This document shows, piece by piece, positions 13,631 through 22,026 of a stretch of 30,729 nucleotides of DNA. This stretch comes from an uncultured Mycoplasmatota bacterium. Lineage in GTDB: Bacteria > Bacillota_I > Bacilli_A > RF39 > UBA660. The position numbers were made by a program, and so were the translations under genes. How positions within the stretch are numbered: the first letter of the stretch is position 1; each line of letters begins with the position of its first letter. Under the pieces are notes generated by a model. That model was not told the DNA's origin. It saw nothing but the letters and a program-made list of their open reading frames with translations, and searched no databases. Location: the NCBI GenBank assembly GCA_900547995.1, contig URIY01000020.1, positions 1 through 30,729 on the forward strand, in the 5' to 3' direction.

Positions 13631-14219
13631 GATTATACAAATTTTAGGGTTGATATTGATTTTAATATCAGCCCTTATTTGTTTTAAAAAAATATATTGT
13701 AATTACAAAATAGATAAAGAAACAAAACAAGTGATTGAAACAATGTTTGAAGAAGATACTCCACCACCTACCATTGAAGAAGAACAAACAGAAGAAATTG
13801 TAGAAACTCCTAAAAAACAAGAAATACATTTGACTAACAATTATCTTGGTTATATAGAATTAAAATCTGGTATTCAAAGATTAATAACTTCCGGAACAGA
13901 TAAGAAAACACTAGATAAGGGTTTAGTTGGAACATTAAGTACTTCTGCTGGAATTGATGATGAATTTGGTAATCTCATAATTGCCGGTCATAGTGTTTAT
14001 AATACATTTCAAAGTTTACACTACTCCAGTATAGGCGATAAGATTAAAATTGTATCTCATAAAGCTACATATATTTATGAAATAGTGGAAAAACATACAA
14101 TTAATGATGATGATATGTCTTATTTTAAAAGTGTGATTAATGAAAAAATATTGACATTAATTACTTGTGAAAATAATGGTAATAAAAGACTAATTGTAGT
14201 TGCAAAATTAAGGGGGTAA
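13608..14219 (+). CDS. Sortase paired with the adhesin
   Basis: The 203 residues start at ATG 13608, overlapping the adhesin by 23 bases, so the two are translationally coupled. A membrane anchor spans about 8-28, followed by an acidic/Pro linker (EEDTPPPTIEEEQTEE). The catalytic triad is visible: His128 (IIAGHS), Cys187 (TLITCENN) and Arg194 (NKRLIVVAK). Sortases cut the sorting signal and link the protein to the wall or to another pilin subunit. The short GHSVYNTFQSL segment and the missing C-terminal membrane helix argue against a class C pilin polymerase; class B or D is more likely. Its natural substrate should be the MPKTF protein directly upstream. Confidence 0.88.
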   Translation: MQKRKINKIIQILGLILILISALICFKKIYCNYKIDKETKQVIETMFEEDTPPPTIEEEQTEEIVETPKKQEIHLTNNYLGYIELKSGIQRLITSGTDKKTLDKGLVGTLSTSAGIDDEFGNLIIAGHSVYNTFQSLHYSSIGDKIKIVSHKATYIYEIVEKHTINDDDMSYFKSVINEKILTLITCENNGNKRLIVVAKLRG

Positions 14220-14223
14220 AAAA

Positions 14224-14454
14224 ATGAGAAGATATAATACAAAATTTATTTTTTATATTTCAAAAGACTTGAAAAAGAAGTTAGAAAAAAGATCTCAAGA
14301 GTTAGATATTTCTATGTCTGATTATATAAGAACTTTAATAAAGCAAGATTTAAAGTTAAATGATATTGCTTATGTTAATTCTATTATAGATAGACAGACA
14401 TTTGAAATTGAAAATATAAATAAAAAGTTATCTGGTTATTATAAAGGTTTATAA
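14224..14454 (+). CDS. Ribbon-helix-helix DNA-binding protein
   Basis: The 76 residues follow AAGGGGG. The order is beta strand KFIFYIS, helix KDLKKKLEKRSQEL, turn DISMSDYI, helix RTLIKQDL: the Arc/MetJ/CopG pattern with the usual Ser-x-x-D-Y-I-R second helix. The short C-terminal helix could mediate oligomers. The gene starts four bases after the sortase stop. Such proteins act as local repressors or relaxosome accessories in conjugative elements. Confidence 0.75.
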   Translation: MRRYNTKFIFYISKDLKKKLEKRSQELDISMSDYIRTLIKQDLKLNDIAYVNSIIDRQTFEIENINKKLSGYYKGL

Positions 14455-14471
14455 AAATTTAAGGGGGTTTT

Positions 14472-15365
14472 ATGAATATAGAATTAAATAACGAATTGAT
14501 TGAGCGTTGTAATAATCAAAGTATGTATAATCGTGGTACTCATATCAAAGAAAGTGCTGAAAGTGATTATAAAAAGTTTATAGATACTTTTAGTAGTCGT
14601 ACTCTTAATCCACAGCAATTAGAAATTGTTAAAAAAAGGACAGAACAATTTAAAGAATTAATAACAAATATTTATAATGAATATTTAAGTATATCTGCTA
14701 ATTTTGTTCCTGTTAATGTTGCTGGGCCAGCAAAATATAATTCTAATAAGTTTAAAAAAGTTGCTGATAGAATGGATAAAAAAATAGATGAAATAAATGA
14801 TAAAATAAATAAGTTCTATGATAATACAGAAAGTATGTTGAAAAATGCTTATTCAAAAGATGAAATAATATTAAAATATAAGAATGGATATAATGAGCCA
14901 ATAAGTTCTGATGATCCATTAGCTAAAGAAAAACTAGAAGCAAAGTTAGAATACTTACAAACTAAACATCAATCGTATTTAGATTTTAATAAAAAAGCAA
15001 GACTTAATAAAACGGAACAATTACCACCTTATGTTCTTGCTAATTCTAATCAAAATATGAAAGCTGTTAAAGATAGATTACAAACACTAGATAAAATAGA
15101 TAACATAGAAACAGGTCGCTATTATTTTGATAATGGCGAAGTTAGTTTTGATAAAGAAGATATGAGAGTAAAAGTTTTCTTTGATGAAAAGCCAGATGAA
15201 AAAACAAGAGATGAATTAAAATCTCGTGGTTTCAAATGGTCTCCAAAAAATTCTGCTTGGCAAAGAAAACTAACACCAAACGCTATTTATATAACTAAAA
15301 AAATGTTTAAAGATATTGGAAGTTTAGAAATCAAATTAGTTAATGATTATACTAAAACTATATAG
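14472..15365 (+). CDS. Conjugative-element protein with C-terminal 'FDEKPDEKTRDELKSRGFKWSP' type domain
   Basis: The 297 residues follow AAGGGGG. The N-terminal two thirds are charged and helical, with predicted coiled coil (KKVADRMDKKIDEINDKINKF, about 96-116). Residues about 235-285 (VKVFFDEKPDEKTRDEL, GFKWSPKNSAWQRKLTPNAI) match a short module that I have seen at the end of several large element-borne proteins in Bacillota, where the N-termini differ. The SANFVPVNVAGPAKYN segment is also conserved-looking. The role may be in DNA processing or antirestriction; I cannot say which. It lies between the RHH gene and the transfer channel genes. Confidence 0.55.
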   Translation: MNIELNNELIERCNNQSMYNRGTHIKESAESDYKKFIDTFSSRTLNPQQLEIVKKRTEQFKELITNIYNEYLSISANFVPVNVAGPAKYNSNKFKKVADRMDKKIDEINDKINKFYDNTESMLKNAYSKDEIILKYKNGYNEPISSDDPLAKEKLEAKLEYLQTKHQSYLDFNKKARLNKTEQLPPYVLANSNQNMKAVKDRLQTLDKIDNIETGRYYFDNGEVSFDKEDMRVKVFFDEKPDEKTRDELKSRGFKWSPKNSAWQRKLTPNAIYITKKMFKDIGSLEIKLVNDYTKTI

Positions 15366-15373
15366 GTAATATT

Positions 15374-16804
15374 ATGCTACAAGTATTAGTCGTTCAACAA
15401 GAATCAGCAAGTTGGTTAATGGACGCCGTCCGTTCTATCTTCTGGTTTCTTGCTAAAGGTGTATTACTTCTACTAGACGGAATGTTTTTAATAATTGATG
15501 ATATATGGAAGTTTAAATTTTTTGATAATCCTTATGTAAATAAAATCTATTCATCTGCTATTATTGTTGCTTGTACTTGGTTAATATTAAAAGTTATATT
15601 AGAACTGATTATGAGATACTTTGTAGATCAAGATGATAATAGCTCACCTACTAGGGTGTTTAAAGGTATTGTTTTCTGTGTCGTTATGATGTTTTTAATT
15701 CCACCTATATTTAATTGGGGTTATGATTTATCTTCAAAAATGACACAGTATGTTGTTTCTGTATCATCAAATAATACTGCTAGTGCTACTTCTTTTGAAT
15801 CTAGTATGTCATCAATGATACTTAATGCTTTTGCTGATGATGACAAGATGAAAGAAGAACATAAAAAATATTTTATAGAAAACTGGTTTACCGCTGATTA
15901 TAACGAAGTTGAAGATGACGGTTTATTTGACAGTGGTGTTTATAAGTATAGCTTTAGTACTTTTCCAATATTTCTGGTAGGTTTAGTAGTTGTAGTACTT
16001 CTTTTCTTTATAGGAATACAAGTTGCTAAAAGGATTATAGAGTTAGCTCTCTATAAGGCCATAGCACCTTTTGTATGTACTTCTTTAGTGTCGAACAAAT
16101 CACACGCTTTTGAAGTTTGGTGTAAGGGTGTTATGGGTACTTTTTTAGTCACGACAGTTCAATACTTATGTATAGGTATCTTATTTAATGTTTTCGGTCA
16201 AGTATCATCTGGAACAAATTATGTAATGTCAGTTATTTTAATTGTTATAGGTGCTTTATTATTTATAATAGCTTCTCCTCAATTAGTTTCTGCATTACTT
16301 AATGCAAATACTGGTGCTGGTGCAAATATGAGTGAATTACATACACTAGCTGCTTTAGGTACAAGTATGATCGCTATGTCTAAATATGGTAAGACAGTAG
16401 ATAATTCTACAAGTTCAAACTCTAATACCGACAATTCAAATAGTGATAGTTCTGGAGCTTGTGCTGATACTAATATGGATAATTCATCTTCAAATTTAGA
16501 AAGTGTTTCAAACAGTGCTTCTAGCAATGAAGATAATAATTCTAATAGTAATCTTAATAATGAAAGTCCTGATAATAGTTCTAGTGATATATCTTCTTCT
16601 GATCCTGAAGTAAGTGATTTATCTGGTAATATAAGTGATAATATCAATATGGATACTACTACATCTTTATCAGAAAGAATTGATACATATAAAGACTTTA
16701 TGGATAATCGTTATTCATCATTAAATGATGATACACCTACATATAAAACTAATGTTGATTGGGGGAATATAAATGTATCTAATACCAAAGAACATAAGAG
16801 TTAA
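15374..16804 (+). CDS. TrbL/VirB6-like inner-membrane channel protein (CD1112-type)
   Basis: The 476 residues start at ATG 15374 behind AGGTAA. Residues 1-320 hold about seven hydrophobic segments (around 16-42, 57-80, 93-112, 192-216, 255-275, 280-302 and a weaker one), with the ELALYKAIAPF region typical of VirB6/TrbL proteins of Gram-positive conjugative elements. The last 150 residues are an unusual Ser/Asn/Asp-rich hydrophilic tail (about 337-470), probably disordered. VirB6 forms the core of the membrane channel with VirB3 and VirB4. The PrgI/VirB3-like gene starts inside its end (32-base overlap), so the channel proteins are made together. Confidence 0.82.
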   Translation: MLQVLVVQQESASWLMDAVRSIFWFLAKGVLLLLDGMFLIIDDIWKFKFFDNPYVNKIYSSAIIVACTWLILKVILELIMRYFVDQDDNSSPTRVFKGIVFCVVMMFLIPPIFNWGYDLSSKMTQYVVSVSSNNTASATSFESSMSSMILNAFADDDKMKEEHKKYFIENWFTADYNEVEDDGLFDSGVYKYSFSTFPIFLVGLVVVVLLFFIGIQVAKRIIELALYKAIAPFVCTSLVSNKSHAFEVWCKGVMGTFLVTTVQYLCIGILFNVFGQVSSGTNYVMSVILIVIGALLFIIASPQLVSALLNANTGAGANMSELHTLAALGTSMIAMSKYGKTVDNSTSSNSNTDNSNSDSSGACADTNMDNSSSNLESVSNSASSNEDNNSNSNLNNESPDNSSSDISSSDPEVSDLSGNISDNINMDTTTSLSERIDTYKDFMDNRYSSLNDDTPTYKTNVDWGNINVSNTKEHKS

Positions 16805-17054
16805 AAGAGAGATTTTTAAAGGTTATGGTGTTAAAGAAATTATCTTTTTAGGAATATCAATCTTTGTTGGTTATTTATTAGCTAGATTATTTGGTAAAGG
16901 TTTATTAAAAGTGTTTTTATTCTCATTTTTTCCTATACTTACATTTTTAATAACTCTACCTATGCCTAATGGTAATGGTAATATTTTAAGTATTCTAATT
17001 AAAATGTTAAAATTTAGAACAAGTCAAAAAAAATATAAGAAATATAATTCTTAA
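16773..17054 (+). CDS. PrgI/VirB3-like membrane protein
   Basis: The 93 residues start at ATG 16773 behind GGGGGAA. The N-terminus YLIPKNIRVKREIFKGYGVKE is the usual PrgI opening, followed by two helices (about 24-40 and 44-62) and a basic C-terminus (FRTSQKKYKKYN). In this family the protein anchors the VirB4 ATPase to the channel. Overlap with the TrbL-like gene and a position shortly before virB4 support this. Confidence 0.85.
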   Translation: MYLIPKNIRVKREIFKGYGVKEIIFLGISIFVGYLLARLFGKGLLKVFLFSFFPILTFLITLPMPNGNGNILSILIKMLKFRTSQKKYKKYNS

Positions 17055-17073
17055 ATATAAAGGGGGTATGTAA

Positions 17074-17619
17074 TTGAATAATAAAGTTGATGATGTGCTT
17101 TATAAACTTGTAGAAACAAAAAAATTCATAGCAAAAGCGGCTTTAAATGATAATAGTAATACTTCTTATGAGAACACTATTAAAGGACTAAATAATATTA
17201 TTGTTGATTATACTATGAATAATAAAATGTCTCGTAAAGAAATTTTAGATATTACTTTTTCTTTGTATGATATTGAAGTTGAAAAAACATTTTTAGATAA
17301 AGTTAAAGATTTCTTAAATATACCTAAACATATCAAAAATACCAAAGAAAAAATAATTGAAAATCATAAAAAAAAAGAAACTAAAAAACAATATGAAAAA
17401 GAAATAGAAAGTTTAGTTAAGGATAAACTAAAAGAAATGATTAAACAAGATAAATTAGATAGTCAAAATAAAGTTAATGATGATAAAGGTTTAGATAAAG
17501 AAAAACAAAAAAATATAAATATAACTAATAATAAGGAGCTATCTATTAATCATAACATTAAAACTTCTGTTCCTACTTTCAAAAAGAAATTTGAAGAAAC
17601 AAAACAAATAAAAATTTAA
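17074..17619 (+). CDS. Hypothetical protein sharing an N-terminal module with its neighbour
   Basis: It starts with TTG 17074, seven bases after GGGGG, giving 181 residues. Residues about 3-67 (VDDVLYKLVETKKFI... GLNNIIVDYTMNNKMSRKEILD) resemble the whole of the next protein, with N-I-I-V-D-Y and K-M-S-x-x-E-I-L-D in common. The C-terminal half is a Lys-rich helical, coiled-coil-like tail. It sits between the VirB3-like and VirB4-like genes, so a role in the transfer apparatus is likely. The family is unknown. Confidence 0.55.
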   Translation: MNNKVDDVLYKLVETKKFIAKAALNDNSNTSYENTIKGLNNIIVDYTMNNKMSRKEILDITFSLYDIEVEKTFLDKVKDFLNIPKHIKNTKEKIIENHKKKETKKQYEKEIESLVKDKLKEMIKQDKLDSQNKVNDDKGLDKEKQKNINITNNKELSINHNIKTSVPTFKKKFEETKQIKI

Positions 17620-17635
17620 GGGGGTTATAAAATTT

Positions 17636-17902
17636 ATGAATAAGAATCTTGATGAAGTGTATATAACACTTCTAAAAGCAAAAGAAAAAATATACGAATA
17701 TACCAAAAACAAAGTTAAGAATGAAAATTGGCGACCATATTATAATGGAATTGTAGAAAATATAGATAATATTATAGTAGATTATTCAATAGCTACAAAG
17801 ATGTCTAGTGAAGAAATTTTAGATTGCTTATTTGAAGTTGGTGCTGATAATAAAGATAGTATTTTCTATGATACTTATAATACTATGAAAATGAATATGT
17901 AA
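17636..17902 (+). CDS. Hypothetical protein, short paralogue of the preceding gene
   Basis: The 88 residues start at ATG 17636 after AAGGGGG. Residues 4-65 align with the N-terminal part of the preceding protein (LDEVYITLLKAKEKI, NIDNIIVDYSIATKMSSEEILD), so the two arose by tandem duplication, with a basic tail kept in only one. The conserved acidic/aromatic core suggests a shared partner, perhaps the neighbouring VirB4 ATPase. No known family was recognised. Confidence 0.55.
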   Translation: MNKNLDEVYITLLKAKEKIYEYTKNKVKNENWRPYYNGIVENIDNIIVDYSIATKMSSEEILDCLFEVGADNKDSIFYDTYNTMKMNM

Positions 17903-17924
17903 TTCATAATATTTGGGGGTTATT

Positions 17925-20279
17925 TTGAATAAGAATAAAAAGAAAAAGATTGATAAATCTATTCTTGAATGGTTGCCTTTTAAAGAAGTTTGGAATGATT
18001 TATTATATCTTGATAATGACAAAGTTGTTGGTATTATAAAAGTAAATAGCATTAATCTTCAACTATATTCTAATGAAGAACAAACATCTAAAATATTTCA
18101 ATTTAGAAAAGTATTATTAAGTTTAGAATATCCTTTTAAAATACTTGCTCTTGATAAGCCGATTAGTTTATCAGAGCACATAGAAAACTTATTATATTTA
18201 TCTAAAAATACTGATGATAAAATTAAAAAAGAATTATTAGAAGAAGATATAAAATATGCTGATACAATAATGAATAATAATTTAGTAAACAATCGTGAAT
18301 TTTATTTATTAATTGATGAAGATAAAGACAATGTTAAATTGTTAAAATCTAAAATAAATGATATTGTATCTCAATTATCTAATATAGGTCTATCTTCATC
18401 TCAAGCTAAAACTGATGAAATAAAAGAATTACTATTTGTCTATCTTAATCCTACTTCATCACTTGAAGTATTTAGACAAGACAGTAGTTTAAAAACATTA
18501 AAAGAAAAAATTGCACCTATTGCAATGAAGTTTAATGAAAAAGACATATTACTTGGCGACATATACGCTACAAGTATTATAATTGATACTTTCTCCTCTT
18601 ACGCTAGGGGAAGTTGGTTAGGTATGTTATCTAACATTAAAAATACTCGTATGATGATTTCTGTTAATCCTATGGATAATATAGAAGTTAATAAAACTCT
18701 TAAAAAAGGAATGACAGAAACTAGAAGTAAGTTTATTAATTCTAAAGATAGAAACGATCAAATAGTACTCAAAAATCAATTAGAAGATTATGAGAAACTA
18801 ACAAATAAAATGGATCGTGAAAATGAAAAAATGCTACTGATGTCAGTAGTGTTTTTTACTTATGCTGAAAGTTTAGAAGAATTACAAAAAAGAATAAAAG
18901 AAATAAAGTCTGCTTTAAGTAGTTTAAATCTTCGTGGATCACAGTTGATATTCGAGCAAGAACAAGGTTTAAAAACTTGTTTACCAACTCTTGATATGCC
19001 ACTTCAAGAAAATTTTGGACTACCTATGCCTACAACGACAGTAGCGGCTTCATTCCCTTTTGTCTTTGAATCTATACAAGATGACGGTAATTCTATAATA
19101 CTTGGTGACGACATAAACGGCGGTCTTACATTATTTGATCTGTGGAAAAGAACTAATAAAAGAACAAACTCAAATATGTGTATTATAGGTAAAAGTGGTA
19201 GTGGTAAATCTACTTTAATCAAAAAGTTATTACGTGGTAATTTTGCTCGTGGTGGTGGTAAAAAACGAACTCGTATTTTGTGTGTAGATCCAGAACGTGA
19301 ATATAAAGATTTATGTAATACTCTTAATGGGAATTGGATAGACTGCGGTAGCGGATCAGGATTTGTTATTAATCCACTAGAAATTAAAAATTCTGCTAAT
19401 GATGAAGATAATAATGTAGCTGTAATAAAACACTTACAAACATTTAGAACTTTTATAAAATATTATTTTAAAGACTTAACAGAATTAGAACTTACTAAAA
19501 TTGAAGAATTACTTTTAAAAACATATAAAAAGAAAAACATAGATCTAGATACTGATGTTAGTAAGTTATCTTCAAAAGATTATCCTATCATTACTGATTT
19601 TCATAATGAAATAAAAAACGAATTAGAAAATGCAAAAAATGATAAAAGAATTAATGATGACACAGTTAAGTCTTTAGAAAAAATAGAAGCTATTGTTAGA
19701 AGAATGGCTACCGGTGTTGATAGTAAATTATGGAATAATTATTCTAATTTAGATTTAAACTCTGATTTTATAGTATTTGATATTCATACTTTACTTGATA
19801 GTGATGACACTATATTAAGAACTCAATTCTTTAATATCTTGTCTTTGTGTTGGCACATTATTAGTCAAAATAGAGACGAACAAGTTATTTTAATTGTAGA
19901 TGAAGCTCATTTATTAATTGATCCTGAAAATAAAGACGGACTAGAATTTTTAAAAAGAACTTCTAAAAGGATTCGTAAATATAATGGTAGTTTAATTGTG
20001 TGTACTCAAAATATGATTGACTTTACTTCACCAGAAGTAGTTAGATACGGTCAAGTTATTGTTGATAATTCTGATTATCAAATCATTATGGCTCAAGGAA
20101 GTGAAGAAATTATTTCACTTCAAAAAGTATTAAGATTAAGTGAAAATGAAAGAAGGTTTTTACAAACTGCGGGTAAAGGTCAAGCACTATTTGTTATTAC
20201 TCACGACAAACGAATACCTATCTTCGTTCATTTAAGACCAGAAGAAAAAGAATTATTTGGTAAAGGTGGCGGTAGATAA
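17925..20279 (+). CDS. VirB4/TraE-like conjugation ATPase
   Basis: It starts with TTG 17925 five bases after GGGGG (another TTG twelve bases earlier overlaps the ribosome binding site), giving 784 residues. Walker A is IIGKSGSGKST (about 420-430); Walker B is VILIVDEAHLLID (about 653-665). A VirB4-type motif, SLIVCTQNMIDF, lies about 690-700, and the end has GQALFVITHDKRIPIFVHLRPEE. The N-terminal domain includes SYARGSWLGMLSNIKNTRMMIS, common in the Gram-positive VirB4 family. VirB4 hydrolyses ATP at the membrane to drive assembly of the channel and transfer of the nucleoprotein. It is the most conserved marker of the conjugative apparatus here and is full length. Confidence 0.93.
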   Translation: MNKNKKKKIDKSILEWLPFKEVWNDLLYLDNDKVVGIIKVNSINLQLYSNEEQTSKIFQFRKVLLSLEYPFKILALDKPISLSEHIENLLYLSKNTDDKIKKELLEEDIKYADTIMNNNLVNNREFYLLIDEDKDNVKLLKSKINDIVSQLSNIGLSSSQAKTDEIKELLFVYLNPTSSLEVFRQDSSLKTLKEKIAPIAMKFNEKDILLGDIYATSIIIDTFSSYARGSWLGMLSNIKNTRMMISVNPMDNIEVNKTLKKGMTETRSKFINSKDRNDQIVLKNQLEDYEKLTNKMDRENEKMLLMSVVFFTYAESLEELQKRIKEIKSALSSLNLRGSQLIFEQEQGLKTCLPTLDMPLQENFGLPMPTTTVAASFPFVFESIQDDGNSIILGDDINGGLTLFDLWKRTNKRTNSNMCIIGKSGSGKSTLIKKLLRGNFARGGGKKRTRILCVDPEREYKDLCNTLNGNWIDCGSGSGFVINPLEIKNSANDEDNNVAVIKHLQTFRTFIKYYFKDLTELELTKIEELLLKTYKKKNIDLDTDVSKLSSKDYPIITDFHNEIKNELENAKNDKRINDDTVKSLEKIEAIVRRMATGVDSKLWNNYSNLDLNSDFIVFDIHTLLDSDDTILRTQFFNILSLCWHIISQNRDEQVILIVDEAHLLIDPENKDGLEFLKRTSKRIRKYNGSLIVCTQNMIDFTSPEVVRYGQVIVDNSDYQIIMAQGSEEIISLQKVLRLSENERRFLQTAGKGQALFVITHDKRIPIFVHLRPEEKELFGKGGGR

Positions 20280-20302
20280 TTAAAGATATTGTATCAACTA
20301 TA

Positions 20303-20959
20303 ATGAAAGGTAAAATGATAATTGCACTACTTCCAGTTGCATTTATCATTTTTATTGTTTTAATAATTGTAGCTTTACTAACTTCATTGTTTGGTAATCA
20401 AGAGATGACTTATAAAACTTCTTTTGTACTTCCATTTGATACAAATAACTTTACTATCACATCTGATTATGGACTACGTGATGATCCATTTACTAATGAA
20501 AAATCAAAACATAATGGTATAGATATTGTCCCAGTAAATACAAAAAATATAGTTGCAATAGCTGACGGTAAAGTTGTTGCTAGTACTCTTGATAGTGCTG
20601 GCGCTGAATATGTTTTAATAGAACATAAAATAAATGGAACTACTTATAGATCTGGATATTGGCATTTAGAAGAAAATTCAAGAACTGTCAATGTGGGCGA
20701 CGAAGTTAAGCAAGGTCAACAAGTTGGTATTATGGGAATGACTGGTAGAGCAACAGGGGTTCACTTGCATTTAGTTTTACAAGTATATAATGCTAAAACA
20801 AATCAGTTTGAATATACCGATCCCACTACTATTATTAAAAATAAAATAACTGCTAAAGATTATATCTTATATGATTATAATTCTAAAAGTTTTAATAATC
20901 CATTTGGTAATCTACCCACTACACCAGAGTTTAATCCATTACATAATCTTAATAATTAA
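20303..20959 (+). CDS. M23-family cell-wall hydrolase of the transfer system
   Basis: The 218 residues include a transmembrane anchor (about 5-30) that puts the catalytic domain outside. The M23 zinc motifs are complete: SDYGLRDDP, H70-x-x-x-D74 (KHNGIDI), YWHLEE (H121) and HLHL (H154, H156). Such endopeptidases cut peptidoglycan cross-links to let the conjugation channel pass, as VirB1-type enzymes do in other systems. There is no NlpC/P60 or lysozyme domain as in many Gram-positive elements. The start is uncertain: ATG 20303 has no clear ribosome binding site, while ATG 20315 is preceded by AAAGG. Confidence 0.88.
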   Translation: MKGKMIIALLPVAFIIFIVLIIVALLTSLFGNQEMTYKTSFVLPFDTNNFTITSDYGLRDDPFTNEKSKHNGIDIVPVNTKNIVAIADGKVVASTLDSAGAEYVLIEHKINGTTYRSGYWHLEENSRTVNVGDEVKQGQQVGIMGMTGRATGVHLHLVLQVYNAKTNQFEYTDPTTIIKNKITAKDYILYDYNSKSFNNPFGNLPTTPEFNPLHNLNN

Positions 20960-21250
20960 TGGCCGAACTTTTGGCAAAAAAGCAATTCAAAAAGTGGCGA
21001 TTTTCTAAAAAATATATATTCAAAAAGTGTGTACGATTGTTATACACCCCTTATTTTTCAAAGGGTAAGAAGTTAACGATTGTATAACAAAAAGATAAAA
21101 TGTAAACACTTGTGTTTTTTAGAAACCCTTATGAAATAAGGGAAAATTCGCCACTGGCGAATTGTTTGTAAACAGGATTTATCCTGCTTTAAATAGAACT
21201 TAAAAGTTAGTACATTTTTTTGGCCGAACTCTTGGCCGAAGATAGAAAGG
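20960..21250 (+). other. Candidate origin of transfer (oriT) rich in inverted repeats
   Basis: This gene-free stretch precedes the mobilisation genes. It is bracketed by GGCCGAACTTTTGGC (20961-20975) and GGCCGAACTCTTGGC (21222-21236). Between them lie a GTGTGTA/TATACAC stem near 21030, AACACTTGTGTT near 21105, CCCTTAT-GAA-ATAAGGG (21126-21142), AATTCGCCA-C-TGGCGAATT (21145-21163) and CAGGAT-TT-ATCCTG (21173-21186). TATCCTG|C at 21180-21187 fits the IncP/MOBP nick core YATCCTG|Y, which matches the MOBP-type relaxase encoded downstream. The predicted nick is between 21186 and 21187. Confidence 0.7.
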
Positions 21251-21255
21251 ATTTT

Positions 21256-21381
21256 ATGAAATTATTTTTAATTATTTTAGGAATTAATATTCTAATATTT
21301 TTAATTGTATTTGTTTTCTGTGCTTGTAAGGTTGCAAGTTTATGTGATAAAGAAATGGAAAAAATAAATAAAGATATTTAA
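21256..21381 (+). CDS. 41-residue single-pass membrane peptide
   Basis: It starts at ATG 21256 behind GAAAGGA. The frame reads MKLFLIILGINILIFLIVFV, then FCACKVASLCDKEMEKINKDI. A hydrophobic helix of about 23 residues is followed by three Cys and a short charged tail. It lies between the oriT candidate and the mobilisation genes. The length and good ribosome binding site support a real gene; the function is unknown. Confidence 0.55.
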   Translation: MKLFLIILGINILIFLIVFVFCACKVASLCDKEMEKINKDI

Positions 21382-21427
21382 GTTGTTATATTAAAATTTT
21401 ATTATTTTATAAAAGGGGGTTATATAA

Positions 21428-21595
21428 ATGAATGATAAAAAAAATAATTATTTAAAAGTACAAGTGGATCAAAAAATGGAAGAAGCATTTAGAAAGATTA
21501 TTGAGAAAAAAGGATTATCAATTCAAACTGCTTTAGAAATTATAATTAAAAATTATATACTTGAAAACTTGGATTGTATATTGAATAGTAAATAA
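21428..21595 (+). CDS. Small RelB/DinJ- or RHH-like protein, possible relaxosome accessory
   Basis: The 55 residues start at ATG 21428, eight bases after GGGGG. It reads MNDKKNNYLKVQVDQKMEE, with a strand YLKVQVD, then helix KMEEAFRKIIEKKG, turn LSIQTAL and helix EIIIKNYILENL. This strand-helix-helix order is that of antitoxin-like RHH proteins (DinJ/RelB or relaxosome type). No toxin gene follows; instead its stop overlaps the ATG of the MobC-like gene (TAATG), so a DNA-binding role at oriT or in mob regulation is more likely than a toxin-antitoxin pair. Confidence 0.6.
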   Translation: MNDKKNNYLKVQVDQKMEEAFRKIIEKKGLSIQTALEIIIKNYILENLDCILNSK

Positions 21596-22026
21596 TGAAT
21601 GAAAATAAAAATTCAAATATTGTTGCTTTCAGACTAGATCCACATAAGAAAAAATTATTACAAGATCAAGCTGATAAAAATAATATGAAATTAAGTGAGT
21701 ATTGTAAATTAGTTTTATTAGATTATTTGGAACAGTCAATGTTATTAGATACACAAAAAAAGTTGGTCGAACTAATTACAGAAACAGTACAAAATGCTAA
21801 TGAAAAACAATTCTATAAAATACTTACTATGCTAAATAAAAATAATATAGGAATAGAAACTATAATATTACAAAATGATATGACTTATAAATATTTTGAT
21901 ATACCACAGACAAGATCTGAATTAAATACCCATTTAGTAAATCACCCTATAACAGAAGTTGCAAGAGAACAAGTATTAAAAAATATTCGTGAATTAAGAA
22001 ATAAAAAGGAACTAACTGATGAGTAG
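21595..22026 (+). CDS. MobC-like relaxosome accessory protein
   Basis: The 143 residues carry an N-terminal RHH motif (SNIVAFRLDPHKKKLLQDQADKNNMKLSEYCKLVLLDYL), with strand, two helices and the S-E-Y-C turn. A helical C-terminal part follows. MobC-type proteins bind oriT, open the strands and help the relaxase. It overlaps the small gene before it by one base and the relaxase gene after it by eight, as in typical mobC-mobA pairs. Confidence 0.75.
   Translation: MNENKNSNIVAFRLDPHKKKLLQDQADKNNMKLSEYCKLVLLDYLEQSMLLDTQKKLVELITETVQNANEKQFYKILTMLNKNNIGIETIILQNDMTYKYFDIPQTRSELNTHLVNHPITEVAREQVLKNIRELRNKKELTDE

Noticed and set aside
16279..16647. Minus-strand 122-codon frame
   Set aside because: It is the reverse of the Ser/Asn-rich tail of the TrbL-like gene and gives an artificial Leu/Ser/Glu pattern without a start signal.
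20598..20606. Third copy of the GGCGCT motif
   Set aside because: It is inside the M23 hydrolase gene as ordinary codons (Ala-Gly-Ala) and lacks the second arm and the TTATA box.
21428..22026. Toxin-antitoxin pair (DinJ/RelB-like plus next gene)
   Set aside because: The second gene is MobC-like with its own RHH domain, not a YafQ/RelE toxin, and it overlaps the relaxase gene.
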